A stretch of 64,000 nt of DNA from Methylobacterium mesophilicum SR1.6/6 (GTDB lineage Bacteria; Pseudomonadota; Alphaproteobacteria; Rhizobiales; Beijerinckiaceae): assembly GCF_000364445.2 (NCBI RefSeq), contig NZ_CP043538.1, forward strand, positions 2,053,612 to 2,117,611. Direction: 5' to 3'. Of the stretch, positions 17,830 through 29,200 are shown in pieces. The position numbers and the translations under genes are program-made. Position 1 is the stretch's first letter, and every line of letters starts with the position of its first letter. The notes beneath the pieces are model-generated. The model did not search any database. It saw only the letters and a program-made list of their open reading frames with translations, and had not been told where the DNA came from.

Positions 17830-18248
17830 GCCCCGACGGGCTCCAGCCGGGCACGCCCGTCATGCCCGCGGACGACGCGGCGGTAGAAGCAGTCCCGCCG
17901 CCCGGTGTGGCAGCAGCCGCCATCGCCGCCGACTTCCACGCGGATCAGCAGGGCGTCCTGGTCGCAATCGACCCGCATCTCGACGACGCGCTGGATCTGG
18001 CCGCTGGTGGCGCCCTTGTGCCAGAGCTCGCCCCGCGAGCGCGACCAGTACCACGCCTCGCCGGTCTCGATCGTGCGCGCCAGCGATTCGGCGTTCATGT
18101 GCGCGAGCATCAGCACCCGGCCGTCCACCGCGTCCACCGCGATGCAGGCGACGAGGCCGTCCCGGTCGAAGCGGGGCGTCAAGGCCGCGCCTTCCTCGAC
18201 CGCGGCCCGGGTGCCGGGGGCGTCGAAAGCGGTGTCGCGCGCGGTCAT
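17826..18248 (-). CDS. hisI: Phosphoribosyl-AMP cyclohydrolase
   Basis: Third step of histidine biosynthesis: opens the purine ring of PR-AMP. 140 residues from ATG 18248, family length. Motifs are plain: [38 protein letters not shown] and [10 protein letters not shown]. The Zn/Mg site Cys residues sit in CDQD and [14 protein letters not shown]. The rest of the his genes are not nearby, as is usual for alphaproteobacterial hisI. It lies between folE (40 bases upstream) and a patatin gene that it overlaps by four bases. Confidence 0.93.
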   Translation of the reverse strand: MTARDTAFDAPGTRAAVEEGAALTPRFDRDGLVACIAVDAVDGRVLMLAHMNAESLARTIETGEAWYWSRSRGELWHKGATSGQIQRVVEMRVDCDQDALLIRVEVGGDGGCCHTGRRDCFYRRVVRGHDGRARLEPVGA

Positions 18249-18288
18249 GGCGTGAAGCGGCAATCCCCGAATCTGGGCGTGCTGTAGA

Positions 18289-19047
18289 CTACTTGGCGCC
18301 GCCGCGCACCAGGGTCAGGAAGCGGACCTGTTCGTTGGCATTGTCCTTGAACACGCCGCGGAACTGGCTGGTGATGGTCGAGACGCCGGCCTTCTGCACG
18401 CCCCGCATCGCCATGCAGAGATGCTCGGCCTCCACCATCACGGCGACGCCGCGGGGCTTGAGGATGCTCTCGATCACGTCGGCGATCTGGGCCGTCATGG
18501 TCTCCTGCGTCTGCAGGCGACGGGCGAAGGTGTCGACCACCCGGGCGAGCTTCGACAGGCCGACCACGCCCCGGGTCGGGTAATAGGCGATGTGCGCGAG
18601 CCCCATGAACGGCACCATGTGGTGCTCGCAGTGGGAATGGAACGGGATGTCGCGCACCAGAACGATGTCCGAATAGCCCTCGACCTCCTCGAAGACGCGC
18701 TCCAGCAGCTTCTCGGCGTCGACCGCGTAGCCGCCGAACAATTGCTCGTAGGCTTTGGCGACGCGGGCCGGGGTGTCGAGTAGGCCCTCGCGCGCCGGAT
18801 CGTCGCCGGCCCAGCGCAGGAGCGTGCGAACCGCAGCCTCGGCCTCGGCGCGGCTCGGGCGGCCGGTCTCGATCCCGTCCGGGACCCGGGTGGCGGAGGC
18901 CGGCTCCGGGGCGATATCGACGGCGCGGCCGTCATCCGCCGGCCGATTGTCATTGCGCATGCCGTTCAGACCTTGCCCGTCGATCCCGTTCCGGTCGAAA
19001 CCCTGGCCGTCGCCCTGATACGACAGGGATTTGAGCGCGGCATCCAT
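18289..19047 (-). CDS. folE: GTP cyclohydrolase I
   Basis: First step of tetrahydrofolate synthesis (GTP to 7,8-dihydroneopterin triphosphate). Catalytic and zinc residues appear in [13 protein letters not shown] and [15 protein letters not shown]. The C terminus [11 protein letters not shown] matches type I enzymes. ATG 19047 has GGAG five bases upstream and gives 252 residues, including an about 70-residue non-conserved N-terminal extension. The frame reaches 19227, but earlier starts lack ribosome sites. It is the first gene of a probable folE-hisI-patatin unit and divergent from the IscU-like gene. Confidence 0.92.
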   Translation of the reverse strand: MDAALKSLSYQGDGQGFDRNGIDGQGLNGMRNDNRPADDGRAVDIAPEPASATRVPDGIETGRPSRAEAEAAVRTLLRWAGDDPAREGLLDTPARVAKAYEQLFGGYAVDAEKLLERVFEEVEGYSDIVLVRDIPFHSHCEHHMVPFMGLAHIAYYPTRGVVGLSKLARVVDTFARRLQTQETMTAQIADVIESILKPRGVAVMVEAEHLCMAMRGVQKAGVSTITSQFRGVFKDNANEQVRFLTLVRGGAK

Positions 19048-19367
19048 GGCATCTCCGGCCCGCGCGATGCGGGACTTCATCGGGGTGCTGTCGGGCTTGG
19101 CGTACATCGTCGGATCGCGTCGGGCGTTCGAGGGAAGGTCCCGGGCTCGAAAAGGTTTCAAGCCGGCGCCCCGGGATGGACGAAAAGCCGTAGAATCCAC
19201 CGTGGCCGTGGGCGCGACCCTGGTCAACGGCCCGCCTCCTCGCGAAGTGGCCGCAGGGGGCCTATATCATCGTTCGCGGGGCAACGCGCAATGCGCACAC
19301 GATGCGCGTCCGGCGTGGCAGAGTCCCGAAGAACTTGAGGGCTCTGCGCCCCCCGGCCGAGGATCCG
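19048..19367. other. Divergent intergenic region
   Basis: 320 bases between folE and the IscU-like gene, expected to hold promoters for both directions. A plus-strand TATATCAT near 19262 may be a -10 element. No riboswitch-like structure was recognised. Confidence 0.35.
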
Positions 19368-19811
19368 ATGCTCGACGACATCTACAACCGCCGCATCCTC
19401 GAACTCGCCGCCGACATCCCGCGGCTCGGCCGCCTGGAGAACCCGGACGCGAGCGCGACCGCGCATTCCCGCCTGTGCGGCTCGACCGTGACGGTCGACC
19501 TCGTGCTCGGCGCGGACGGCCGGGTCGCCGACTTCGCCCACGAGGTCCGGGCCTGCGCCCTGGGTCAGGCCTCCTCGTCGCTGATGGGCCGGCACGTGGT
19601 CGGCGCCAGTGCAGAGGAGCTCCGCGGCGTCCGCGAGACCATGCGGGCGATGCTCAAGGAGAACGGCCCGGCGCCCGAGGGCGCCTGGGCAGACCTTGCA
19701 GTGCTGGAGCCGGTGCGGGAGTTCAAGGCGCGCCACGCCTCGACGCTCCTGACCTTCGACGCGGTGGTGGACGCCCTCGACCAGATCGCCGCCAAGCGGC
19801 AGGCCGCGTGA
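19368..19811 (+). CDS. IscU/NifU-like Fe-S scaffold homologue
   Basis: 147 residues from ATG 19368. The IscU/NifU_N pattern is recognisable: LRENP-like LGRLENPDASA, SRLCGSTVTVDL with the first Cys, and ACALGQASSSLMG with the second. The third scaffold Cys, normally in an R..C..L context near the C terminus, appears replaced in FKARHASTLLTFDAVVDAL. That points to a cluster-trafficking or divergent scaffold rather than a standard IscU. YidD follows after four bases, so they are co-transcribed. Confidence 0.75.
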   Translation: MLDDIYNRRILELAADIPRLGRLENPDASATAHSRLCGSTVTVDLVLGADGRVADFAHEVRACALGQASSSLMGRHVVGASAEELRGVRETMRAMLKENGPAPEGAWADLAVLEPVREFKARHASTLLTFDAVVDALDQIAAKRQAA

Positions 19812-19815
19812 GGGC

Positions 19816-20148
19816 ATGGTCCGGCGCGCGGCGCATTGGGCGATCCGGGCCTATCAGCTCACCCTGTCGGGCCTGATCGGCCGCCACTGCCGCCACTGGC
19901 CGAGCTGCTCCGAATACACCGACATGGCCATCGCCCGGCACGGGCTGTGGCCCGGCGGCTGGATGGGCTTCGCGCGAATCTGCCGGTGCGGGCCGTTCGG
20001 CACCCACGGCATCGACCTCGTGCCGGAGCGCCTGCCCGACGACGCGGCCTGGTACCGGCCCTGGGCCTACGCGCGCTGGCGCGGCGTCGAGGCGCCGCCC
20101 TCGCCCTTCGTCTGTGAGGGGGTCGGGGAGGAGGCCGACGCGCGTTGA
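19816..20148 (+). CDS. yidD: Membrane protein insertion efficiency factor YidD
   Basis: 110 residues with the family core AIRAYQLTLSGLIGRHCRHWPSCSEYTDMAI and the GxxxGxxRIxRC-like GGWMGFARICRCGPFG. It assists YidC-dependent membrane protein insertion at the inner membrane. It is usually beside rnpA and yidC near the origin; here it follows an IscU-like gene with a four-base gap, an arrangement frequent in Rhizobiales. It lies 18 bases upstream of a parS site. Confidence 0.9.
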   Translation: MVRRAAHWAIRAYQLTLSGLIGRHCRHWPSCSEYTDMAIARHGLWPGGWMGFARICRCGPFGTHGIDLVPERLPDDAAWYRPWAYARWRGVEAPPSPFVCEGVGEEADAR

Positions 20149-20165
20149 CGCTTGTGTTCCGGTTT

Positions 20166-20181
20166 TGTTTCACGTGAAACA
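20166..20181. promoter_or_regulatory. parS: parS centromere site (ParB-binding)
   Basis: TGTTTCACGTGAAACA, a perfect 16-bp palindrome identical to the widely conserved chromosomal parS consensus bound by ParB. It is intergenic, just after yidD. parS sites cluster close to oriC in most bacteria, so this implies an origin-proximal position. parA and parB are not in the window, and no further perfect copy was noticed here. Confidence 0.9.
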
Positions 20182-20274
20182 CGTCTCGCCGAGCGAGCAT
20201 CGCGCTGCATGGACGTGCCGGAAGAGTCCCAATCGCGTGCAGACTCCCAGCAGACCGCCGTTCGCATCCGCGCC

Positions 20275-20386
20275 CTCATTCTGAGGTGCCCGCATCAGCA
20301 GGCCTCGAAGGAGGGCTCCAGGGATTGGGCAGCCGGCTGGAGGGCTCCTTCGAGGTCTTCGCTGCGCTCCGGCACCTCAGGATGAG
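20275..20386. repeat. Dispersed nested inverted repeat, family A copy 2
   Basis: Ends are CTCATTCTGAGGTGC and GGCACCTCAGGATGAG, inverted copies of each other. The inner pair is CTCGAAGGAGGGCTCCAG and CTGGAGGGCTCCTTCGAGG. It matches the copies at 5861 and 30045. It lies between parS and the PdxA2-like gene, about 60 bases past that gene's stop. Confidence 0.88.
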
Positions 20387-20448
20387 GGCGCGGCTCGGAG
20401 ACGCGCGGTCGTTCCTATCCGACGGCCCGCCCCCGTATCCCCAGATCC

Positions 20449-21470
<1,022 letters not shown>

Positions 21471-21474
<4 letters not shown>

Positions 21475-22574
21475 GCGTCGCTCCTGTCGGGCGGGAATCC
21501 GTTGCTGTGAAGTAGATCGCGCCAGACGCCCTCCGTTCCGAAGGCGCCGGATTTCGACACCACCGCGAGCCCGTCCCAGCGGCCGCCCCGCAGGGTCGAG
21601 CGCGGCAGGCCCGGGATGATCTGGCCGGTGACGTCGAGGCGCTCGACCCCGAGGGCGAGGCAGAGGGCCTTCAGCGTCTCCCCGCCGGCCACCAGCAGCG
21701 TGCCCGGCCTCGCGATCCGGCCGACCGCGCCCGCGTAGGTCTCGGCGATCCGCGCCGCCGCGGCCTCGCGGGCCGTGCCCCGGGGCAGCGCGAGACTCGC
21801 CAGCACGACCCCGTTCCGGTCGAGGGACGCCGCGAGCGATCCGGCATGGTCGGGATCGTCGGGCGCGAGGATCCGGTGGTGCGGGCCGCAGGCCGCGAGC
21901 TGCGCCGCGGTCTCGGGCCGGTCGGAGCCGAAGAGGCCGAGCACGGGACCGGCGAGGCGGTGGTCGCTCGGCGGCGCCGCGCCCCGCGCCAGGGCCGCCG
22001 CGAGGCCGCCGCTCCCGCACCACAGGACCGGACCGTCGTCGCCGAGTTCCGCGATCCGGGCGAGATCGTCGTCGCTCGCCGCATCGTAGATGGCCACGCC
22101 GGCCACGGGGCCGTCGGCCGCGGCGGCGCTGCGCGCCGGCAGACCCGCTGCGCGCAGGGCCTCGGCGATGTCGCCGGAGACCGCGTCCCAAACGCCGTCG
22201 CGCCGGGCTAGCTGTCGGCCGTCCACCGTGCGGCGGCCCTGATAGGGGAAGGCGGGCGCCACGACGCAGCGGCTCCAGGGACCCAGGCGCATCACCGCGG
22301 CGAGTTCCGCCGCCCAGGGGCCGCGCAGCAGGCTGTCGACCTTCTTGAATGCGACGTCGGCGCCGTGGAGCCGAGGGGCCAGATCACCGACGACCCGGGC
22401 GGCGACGTCCGCCGACAGCTCTCGGGTGCCGGAATCGATCGCCAGGCATCCGGGAGCCTCCGCCGACAGGAGTTCCGGCCACGCCACCGGGATCGGCCCG
22501 CACAGGCCGGTGAACCCGGCCGCGGTGTCCAGGGTACCGGTGAGATCGTCGGCGATGAGGCGCAGGCGGGTCAT
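21471..22574 (-). CDS. Four-carbon acid sugar kinase (DUF1537 family)
   Basis: 367 residues. The N-terminal domain starts LRLIADDLTGTLDTAAGF, the DDxTG substrate-binding motif of the family; FKKVDSLLRGPWAAEL follows. The C-terminal nucleotide-binding domain has GTLLVAGGETLKALCLALGV and the glycine-rich SKSGAFG. Characterised relatives (DtnK, OtnK, DenK) phosphorylate D-threonate, D-erythronate or related acids at C4. It is the first gene of a two-gene unit with pdxA2 and is divergent from a KdgT-type transporter. Confidence 0.85.
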
Positions 22575-22680
22575 GACGGGGCTAAGGCAGGACGATCATC
22601 GGGAGGCGGATCCCCGATCTCCGATCCGCGCGTTCGGGCCGGCCCTGCCGGACGGCTTGCACAGCGGCGCGTATTGTCAG

Positions 22681-22700
22681 CTTGTTATCGCGCTTACAAG
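22681..22700. promoter_or_regulatory. Imperfect palindrome in sugar-acid divergent promoter
   Basis: CTTGTTATCGCGCTTACAAG, 16 of 20 positions symmetric, in the AT-richer centre of the 275-base region between the kinase gene and kdgT. The size and placement suit an operator for a GntR- or LacI-type regulator controlling both directions. No regulator gene is adjacent. Confidence 0.45.
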
Positions 22701-22849
22701 CGATGAACCCGCCGGCTTGTCAATGAAATCCCGGCACCTGCCAAGTGTTGTGTGCGTGTTGCGCGTGCTCGGCGAAAGGTTGTAGCAGGCGCGCCGGGGG
22801 GGACGGCGGGTGTCAGACCTGGGATGCGGGCGACACCGGAGGACGGCCC

Positions 22850-23860
22850 ATGCAGATTCCGATCAAGCGCTCCCTGGAGCGTATCCCCGGCGGCCTGATG
22901 GTGGTCCCGCTGTTCCTGGGCGCGATCCTCCACACGCTGTTCCCGAACACCGCGACGTTCTTCGGGTCCTTCACCGGCGCCCTGTTCAACGGCGCCCTCC
23001 CGATCCTGGCGGTCTTCTTCGTCTGCATGGGGGCGGGCATCGACTTCCGTGCCACTCCGGCGATCGCCCGCAAGGGCGGCGTCCTGCTGGCCGCCAAGGT
23101 CGGCATGGCGGCGATCATGGGCGTGGTGTTCGGGCACGTCCTCGGCGAGGCACCGGTGGTCGGCGGCGCCTTCGCGGGGATCTCGACGCTCGCGATCGTC
23201 GCCGCCATGAACGACACCAACGGCGGGCTCTACCTCGCCCTCATGGGTCAGTTCGGCCGTCCGAAGGATGCGGGCGCCTACGCCATCATGAGCCTGGAAT
23301 CCGGCCCGTTCCTGACCATGGTGACCCTGGGCCTCGCCGGCCTCTCCGCCTTCCCGTGGCCGACCCTCGTGGGCAGCATCCTGCCGCTGCTCATCGGGAT
23401 GGTGCTGGGCAACCTCGACCGCGACATGCGCGCCTTCCTGTCGGGGGCGGCGCCGGTGATGATCCCGTTCTTCGCCTTCGCGCTCGGCTTCGGGCTCGAC
23501 CTCGCTAAGATCTGGCAGGCGGGCCTCCTGGGCATCGGGCTCGGCGTGGCGGTGGTGGCGGTGACCGGAGCGGCCCTGTTCGTGGCCGACCGGCTCACGG
23601 GCGGCAACGGCGTCGCCGGCGTGGCCGCCGCGTCAACGGCCGGCAACGCCGCCGCCGTGCCGGCGATCATCGCGGCCGCGAACCCGGCCTACGCGGAGGC
23701 CGCCGGCCCCGCGACCGTGCTGGTGGCGGCGAGCGTAGTGGTCACGGCGCTGCTCGTGCCGCTGCTGACGGCCTTCGTGGCCGCGCGGGTCCGGCAGGAG
23801 ACCGCCCAGCCGGAGCCGCTTCTGGATCCGGCCCCACGGCCCGCGACACGGCCGCACTGA
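22850..23860 (+). CDS. kdgT: 2-keto-3-deoxygluconate permease family transporter
   Basis: 336-residue inner-membrane protein with about ten helices, KdgT family throughout: [21 protein letters not shown] at the N terminus, [29 protein letters not shown] and [13 protein letters not shown]. KdgT is a proton symporter for 2-keto-3-deoxygluconate. Beside a DUF1537 kinase and PdxA2 it more likely imports a four-carbon sugar acid such as threonate or erythronate; that is inference from context. A CGGAGGA ribosome site precedes ATG 22850. Confidence 0.87.
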   Translation: MQIPIKRSLERIPGGLMVVPLFLGAILHTLFPNTATFFGSFTGALFNGALPILAVFFVCMGAGIDFRATPAIARKGGVLLAAKVGMAAIMGVVFGHVLGEAPVVGGAFAGISTLAIVAAMNDTNGGLYLALMGQFGRPKDAGAYAIMSLESGPFLTMVTLGLAGLSAFPWPTLVGSILPLLIGMVLGNLDRDMRAFLSGAAPVMIPFFAFALGFGLDLAKIWQAGLLGIGLGVAVVAVTGAALFVADRLTGGNGVAGVAAASTAGNAAAVPAIIAAANPAYAEAAGPATVLVAASVVVTALLVPLLTAFVAARVRQETAQPEPLLDPAPRPATRPH

Positions 23861-23980
23861 CCCGTCCACCCGCGTTGCCGGCCGCGCATCGGGCGCGGCA
23901 ACCGAAATCGAGGACGTCCTGTTGTCTCGACAGACAGCCCGGCGCGGCCGCGGCTCATCGATCATCAGAGCGGGCACAGC

Positions 23981-24151
23981 ATGTCCACCGAATCCCGAGG
24001 CAAGACGCACATCGATATCTATGACCGCACCACGCGCGAGGCGTGGGCGCAGCGCTTCGGCGTGAGCGAGGAACGCCTGCGCAAGGCCGTGACGATGGTG
24101 GGCAGCCGGATCACCAGTGTGGCCGCCTATCTCGACAAGCCGGCCTCCTGA
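23981..24151 (+). CDS. DUF3606 small protein
   Basis: 56 residues matching the DUF3606 pattern: THIDIYDRTTREAWAQRFGVS, then EERLRKAVTMVGSRITSVAAYL. Widespread in alpha- and betaproteobacteria with no assigned function; probably a small helical, DNA- or protein-binding fold. The start ATG 23981 is supported by the conserved beginning. The DUF2934 gene starts 17 bases after its stop. Confidence 0.75.
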   Translation: MSTESRGKTHIDIYDRTTREAWAQRFGVSEERLRKAVTMVGSRITSVAAYLDKPAS

Positions 24152-24168
24152 TCCGGCGGGTAGCCCCC

Positions 24169-24426
24169 GTGAAGTCCGATCCACGCCTGCCTCCTGAGCC
24201 GGGCTATCCGCCCGTGCCCGACGACACACACGCTCCGGTGCCGGCTCCGGGCGGCATCACCTTCGAGCAGATCCGTGAACGCGCCTACGAGTTGTGGGAG
24301 CGCAATCACCGCCCGGAGGGGTTCGAGATCGAGTTCTGGCTCCTCGCCGAGCGGGAACTGCGCAAGGAGCGGGAGCGCCGGACGGACGACGAGCCGGCGC
24401 CTTCCGGGTCCAAGCCGCCGCGCTAG
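24169..24426 (+). CDS. DUF2934 small protein
   Basis: 85 residues from GTG 24169. The DUF2934 core is IRERAYELWERNHRPEGFEI followed by EFWLLAERELRKER. The N-terminal 30 residues are Pro-rich and the C terminus is charged and disordered-looking. The function is unknown; such proteins are frequent in Rhizobiales, often near stress genes. It is likely co-transcribed with the DUF3606 gene. Confidence 0.75.
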   Translation: MKSDPRLPPEPGYPPVPDDTHAPVPAPGGITFEQIRERAYELWERNHRPEGFEIEFWLLAERELRKERERRTDDEPAPSGSKPPR

Positions 24427-24829
24427 CGGCCGATCAGGCTGGCCGGATCATCCCGGGCGGGGTACCGGGATCGGCCCGCGCATCGGGAGGGTGAACCCGC
24501 CGTCCCGAGCCGGCACAATGGGGCCTGAACTCCGGAGCGGCTCTGCGGGCAGGGCGGGGCGCCGTTCCGGACCGCCCGCGTTCAGCATGCTCTCGCGGAT
24601 CCGGGCTTCCTGCGACGCCCGGGATGCGTGTCCGGTCGATGCCGTCCGCGTCGCCGTCCACGCGAGCGGAACGCAGCGACCCAGTCGGCGCCACCTGCAG
24701 GTCGCGCTCCCCTGGGTCACGTCGCTTCGCTCGTGATGACGGTGAGGGCGGCGTCAACCGGAGCGTTCAACCCGACATCGTATGAGGCGGCAGACGGTCG
24801 TGCTGGCCCGCGATCGCCGGGCCGGCCAG
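24427..24829. repeat. Intergenic region with family C repeat remnant
   Basis: 403 bases between convergent genes. At about 24700-24745 lies CTCCCCTGGGTCACGTCGCTTCGCTCGTGATGACGG-like sequence, a dispersed element recurring (inverted) at about 37186-37282 and in part at 60731-60765. The short ORFs on both strands are typical by-products of this repeat; I see no gene. Confidence 0.6.
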
Positions 24830-26083
24830 TCAGCCGGCCGCCGCCCGGGCCTCAGCCACCGCGGCCTCGAAGGCCATGAACGCCTTGGTGGCGTCGTCCC
24901 AGGCCTGGCTGCGGACGTGACGGGCAAGCGCCGCCGCCTGCTCGCGCGCCTGTGCCAGGGGCGCCTCCACGGCCGCTGGCCGCGCCGGATCGGCGGGGAT
25001 TCCGGGCGGCGGCGCATCCGCCGAGCGCATCCCGACCAGGGTTGCCGCCATTGCCCGGCGCCAGGCCGCGCAATCGGCCGGGATGCGGGCGACCAGCAGG
25101 TCCGCGCCCTCGCGCTCCTGCTGGTCGAGCAGGGTCCGGCTCAGATCCTCGATCTGCTCGAGCTGTGCGAGGGCATCGCCGATCTCCCGGCGGGCCTTGT
25201 CGGTGCCCTGCGCGATCTGGCCGACGTTGCGCGCGATGTCGCCCGTCGCCTGGATCTGCTGGGTCATGATCTCGGAGGCATCGCGCATCTGCGCCGCGAC
25301 CGTCGCCACGGCGCCGCTCTCGGCCTCGACCCGGGCATTGGCCCGCACCATGGCGGCGGCGCCGGTCTCGACGGCGCTGCGGCTGCGCGTCACGGCCGCC
25401 TGCATCGCGGCCATCTCCTCGCGCAGGCCGTTCACCCGGGCGCGGATCTCGTCGGTCGCCTTGGCGGTCTGGGCCGACAGGGTCTTCACCTCGGCGGCCA
25501 CCACGGCGAAGCCGCGACCCGCCTCGCCGGCCCGCGCCGCCTCGATGGTGGCGTTGAGCGCCAGCAGGTTGGTCTGCGCCGAGATCGCCGCGATGGTCCC
25601 GGCCATCTCCTCGATGCGCAGGGCCGCGGCCGAGAAGCTGTCGAGGCGGCTGCCGATCTCCTCGGTGCCCTCCTCGATCCCGCGCATGCCGTCCGAGGCG
25701 CGCTGGAGATCGCCGACGCAGGTGGCGATGCCGGCGCGCGCCGTCTCGGCGGTCTCCGCCGCCGAGGAGGAGCGCGCGGCGATCTCACCGGTGGTGGCGG
25801 CGAGCTCCTCGCTGGCGGCGGCGATCAGGCGGGCCTGCTCGGCGGTGCCGGAGGCGTCGTGGGTCATCCAGCCGATCGAGACGCCGGCATCCGAGGCCGA
25901 CGCGGAGAGCCGCGCCAGAAGCGGCAGCCAAGCGCGGCTCGCCGCCGGGGCGGCCGGGGGCTTCGGGGCCGCCGAGACCGGCGCCGTGACGGCCGGCGCG
26001 ACAATCGCCTCGGCCGGGACGCGCGCCAGCCCGATGGGATCGGCCGCGCCCTGGTTCTGACGCCGCCGGCGCAAGCTGAACAT
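24830..26083 (-). CDS. Soluble methyl-accepting chemotaxis protein
   Basis: 417 residues, no membrane segment, no HAMP. The signalling domain (about 90-330) includes the conserved hairpin tip region [20 protein letters not shown] followed by [20 protein letters not shown]. The C-terminal 90 residues ([20 protein letters not shown] onward) are helical with a Cys, perhaps a sensory module like CZB but not matching it clearly. It is cytoplasmic and likely senses an internal cue. No che or flagellar genes are nearby. Confidence 0.83.
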   Translation of the reverse strand: MFSLRRRRQNQGAADPIGLARVPAEAIVAPAVTAPVSAAPKPPAAPAASRAWLPLLARLSASASDAGVSIGWMTHDASGTAEQARLIAAASEELAATTGEIAARSSSAAETAETARAGIATCVGDLQRASDGMRGIEEGTEEIGSRLDSFSAAALRIEEMAGTIAAISAQTNLLALNATIEAARAGEAGRGFAVVAAEVKTLSAQTAKATDEIRARVNGLREEMAAMQAAVTRSRSAVETGAAAMVRANARVEAESGAVATVAAQMRDASEIMTQQIQATGDIARNVGQIAQGTDKARREIGDALAQLEQIEDLSRTLLDQQEREGADLLVARIPADCAAWRRAMAATLVGMRSADAPPPGIPADPARPAAVEAPLAQAREQAAALARHVRSQAWDDATKAFMAFEAAVAEARAAAG

Positions 26084-26253
26084 GCTGTAACCTCCGCCCT
26101 TTCAATCAGAGCGAAAGTCGCACGGAATCTTCAATCAATGGTGAAAGATGATCCCGCGACATCGCCGGCGATAAGCGGCTGTGCTGCAGCTTATCGCCGA
26201 ACGGACCGAGGTTTGATGGTGCTCCCGGAGCGAATTTTTCCGGACGCCCGTAT

Positions 26254-29200
26254 TCACTCGCCCGTGAGCGCGGCCTTCGTCCGGGACCACCATCCGGCGC
26301 GCTTCGGCCGGTCCGGATCGGCGGGCGGCGTCAGCACAACCGCCACGGGCTCCGGCGCCGGCTCAAGGTCAAGTTCACGGGCCGCCTCACCGGCCGCTTC
26401 CTGGGCAGGCTCGGGCTCAGCCCCGCGAGCGGCCGCGCGGTCCGGTGCCGCGTCGGCACCCCCGGTCGCGGATGTCTCCGGCGCGGCAGCGACGGGTCGA
26501 TCGACCGCGGTCTCGCCCCGGCCTTCCGACGGTACAGCCTCAACGGCTTCCGCCACGGCCTGCGCGCTCACCGGTTCCTCCGCCGACAGGGCGACCGTAT
26601 CGCCCGTCGCCTCGGGGGCATCCTCCGCCTCGGCCGCATCCCGGGTGCGGCCCTCGCCGCGCCCGCGTCCGCCCCGGCGTCCGCGGCGACGGCGTCGCCC
26701 GCCCTCGTCCTCGGCGCGGGCGGACTCGTCCGGCCCGGCCACCGCCGCGTCGGGCTCCCGGGCTTCGGCCGCGGCGACCGGCGCAGGCTCGGACGGCTCC
26801 CCGGCCTCGGCCGCGTCCTCGCCCTCCCAATCCTCGTCCCGGCCGTCCTCGCGGTCGTCCTCCTCCGGACGCTCGCCGCCCTGGCGCTCGTCCTCGGAAC
26901 GGCCCTCTTGCCGGCCGCCGCGGCGGCGGCGGCGACGGCGCCGACGACGGCCGTCGCCCTCGTCGCGGGATCCGTCCTCGCGGGCCTCGGCACCGCCCTC
27001 TTCGGCCTCGCCCTCGACGTCCGCCTCGGCCTCGGCCTCATCGACCTCCTCGTCCTCGTCGTCGAACTCGGTGGTGGGCGAGATCGCCTGGGCGCGTACG
27101 CCCGTCACCGGGCCCTCGGCCCGCTGGGCCGGCTCGCCGCGGTCGAGCTGGAAGGCGGCGGTGGCGGCGAGCCGCTCGTCGGCCGCGATCGTGATCGTCA
27201 CGCCGAAGCGCACCTCCAGCTCGCGCAGGTGTCCGCGCTTCTGGTTGAGGATGTAGAGGGCCACCTCGGTGCGGGTCCGCAGGACGAGGTTGTGGGAGGC
27301 CGACTTGAGCAGCGCCTCCTCGATCGAGCGCAGGATGTGGAGCGCCACCGACGCGGTGGCGCGCACGAAGCCGGACCCGCCGCAATGCGCGCAGGGGATC
27401 GAGGAGGACTCAAGGACGCCCGTGCGGATGCGCTGGCGGCTCATCTCCAGGAGGCCGAAGGGCGAGATCCGGCCCACCTGGATGCGGGCGCGGTCGTTCT
27501 TCAGGCACTCGTTAAGCTTCTTCTCGACGGCGCGGTTGTTGCGCTTCTCCTCCATGTCGATGAAATCGATGACGATCAGGCCCGCGAGGTCGCGCAGCCT
27601 GAGCTGGCGGGAGACCTCCTCGGCGGCCTCCAGGTTCGTCTTGAGGGCGGTGTCCTCGATGTCGTGCTCGCGGGTCGCGCGGCCCGAATTCACGTCGATC
27701 GAGACCAAAGCCTCGGTCGGGTTGATCACGAGGTAGCCGCCGGACTTCAGCGAGACGTGCGTGGAGAACATCGCGTCGAGCTGCTGCTCGACGCCGAAGC
27801 GGGCGAAGATCGGCGTCGGGTCGCGGTAGGGCTTCACGACCTTGGACTGGCCGGGCATCAGCATCCGCATGAAGTCCTTGGCCTCGCGGTAGGCGTCCTC
27901 GCCCGCGACCAGAACCTCGTCCAGATCCTTGTTGTAGAGGTCTCGGATGGCCCGCTTGATCAGCGAGCCCTCCTCGTAGACCAGCGCTGGGGCCATCGAG
28001 GTCAGCGTCAACTCGCGGACCGACTCCCACAGGCGCATCAGGTACTCGAAGTCCCGGGCGATCTCGGGCTTGGAGCGCGAGGCGCCGGCGGTGCGCAGGA
28101 TGACGCCCATCCCCTCCGGCACCTCCAGATCCTGCACGACCTCCTTGAGGCGCTTGCGGTCGGCCGCCGAGGTGATCTTGCGGGAGATGCCGCCGCCCCG
28201 GCCGGTGTTGGGCATCAGCACCGAGTAGCGGCCGGCGAGCGACAGGTAGGTGGTGAGCGCCGCGCCCTTCGTGCCGCGCTCCTCCTTGACCACCTGCACC
28301 AGGATGATCTGGCGGCGCTTGATCACCTCCTGGATCTTGTACTGGCGGCGGTAGTGGCGGGGGCGCTCGGGGATCTCGGCCAGCGCGTCGCCGTTGCCGC
28401 CGACCTGGGCGATCTTGGGCTCGGCGTCGGGATCGTCGGATTCCTCGTCCGAGTCCTCGTCGGATTCGTCCTCGTCGTCCTCAGACTCGTCCTCGTCCTC
28501 ATCCTCCTCGTCGGATTCCTCGTCCTCCTCGTCGGACAGGTCGTCGGCCTCGCCCACGGGCGCCGCGGTCAGTCCGGACGCGTCCGCGGTATCCTCCGCA
28601 ACGGCCTCGGCGGGCTCCTCCGCCACGGTCAGGGCCTCCGCCACGGCGATGCGGGCCTCGGGCTCGGCCGGGCTGTCCTGGTCGGTGGCGGCGTGGGCGG
28701 GCTGCGCCTCGGTCGGCGCGGGGTTGCCGGCCTCGGGGGCCGCTTCGTGGACCGCTTCGCCGGCCGGGGCCGACTCGGCCTGCGGCTCGGCGATGTCGGC
28801 GGCCGCGGTCTCGGAGGCGAGGGCCTCCTGCACCGCCTCGGGATTCTCGGCGAGGGTGTCGGGCATGCCGGTGGGGGCGACCGCGGCTTCCTCGGGGGCC
28901 TGATCCGCCGCCTGCACGTCGACCTGCAGCGCGTCGGTCGTATCCTCGAACGTGTCCTCGGCGCTCACCGTCTCGTCCGTGCTGCGGGCGCGGGCTTCGG
29001 CGCGGCGGCCGCGGGAGCGGCGGGGCGAGCGGCGGCGGCGCTCCTCGCGCTCGCGGTGCTCCTCGGCGTCCCGGGCCTCCTCCTCGAGGAGCGCCTGCCG
29101 GTCGGCGAGCGGGATCTGGTAATAGTCGGGGTGGATCTCGTTGAAGGCCAGGAAGCCGTGGCGGTTGCCGCCGTACTCGACGAAGGCCGCCTGGAGCGAC

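Noticed and set aside
24448..24720. Minus-strand frame of 90 codons
   Set aside because: Lies on the family C repeat; translations of this kind recur wherever the repeat does.
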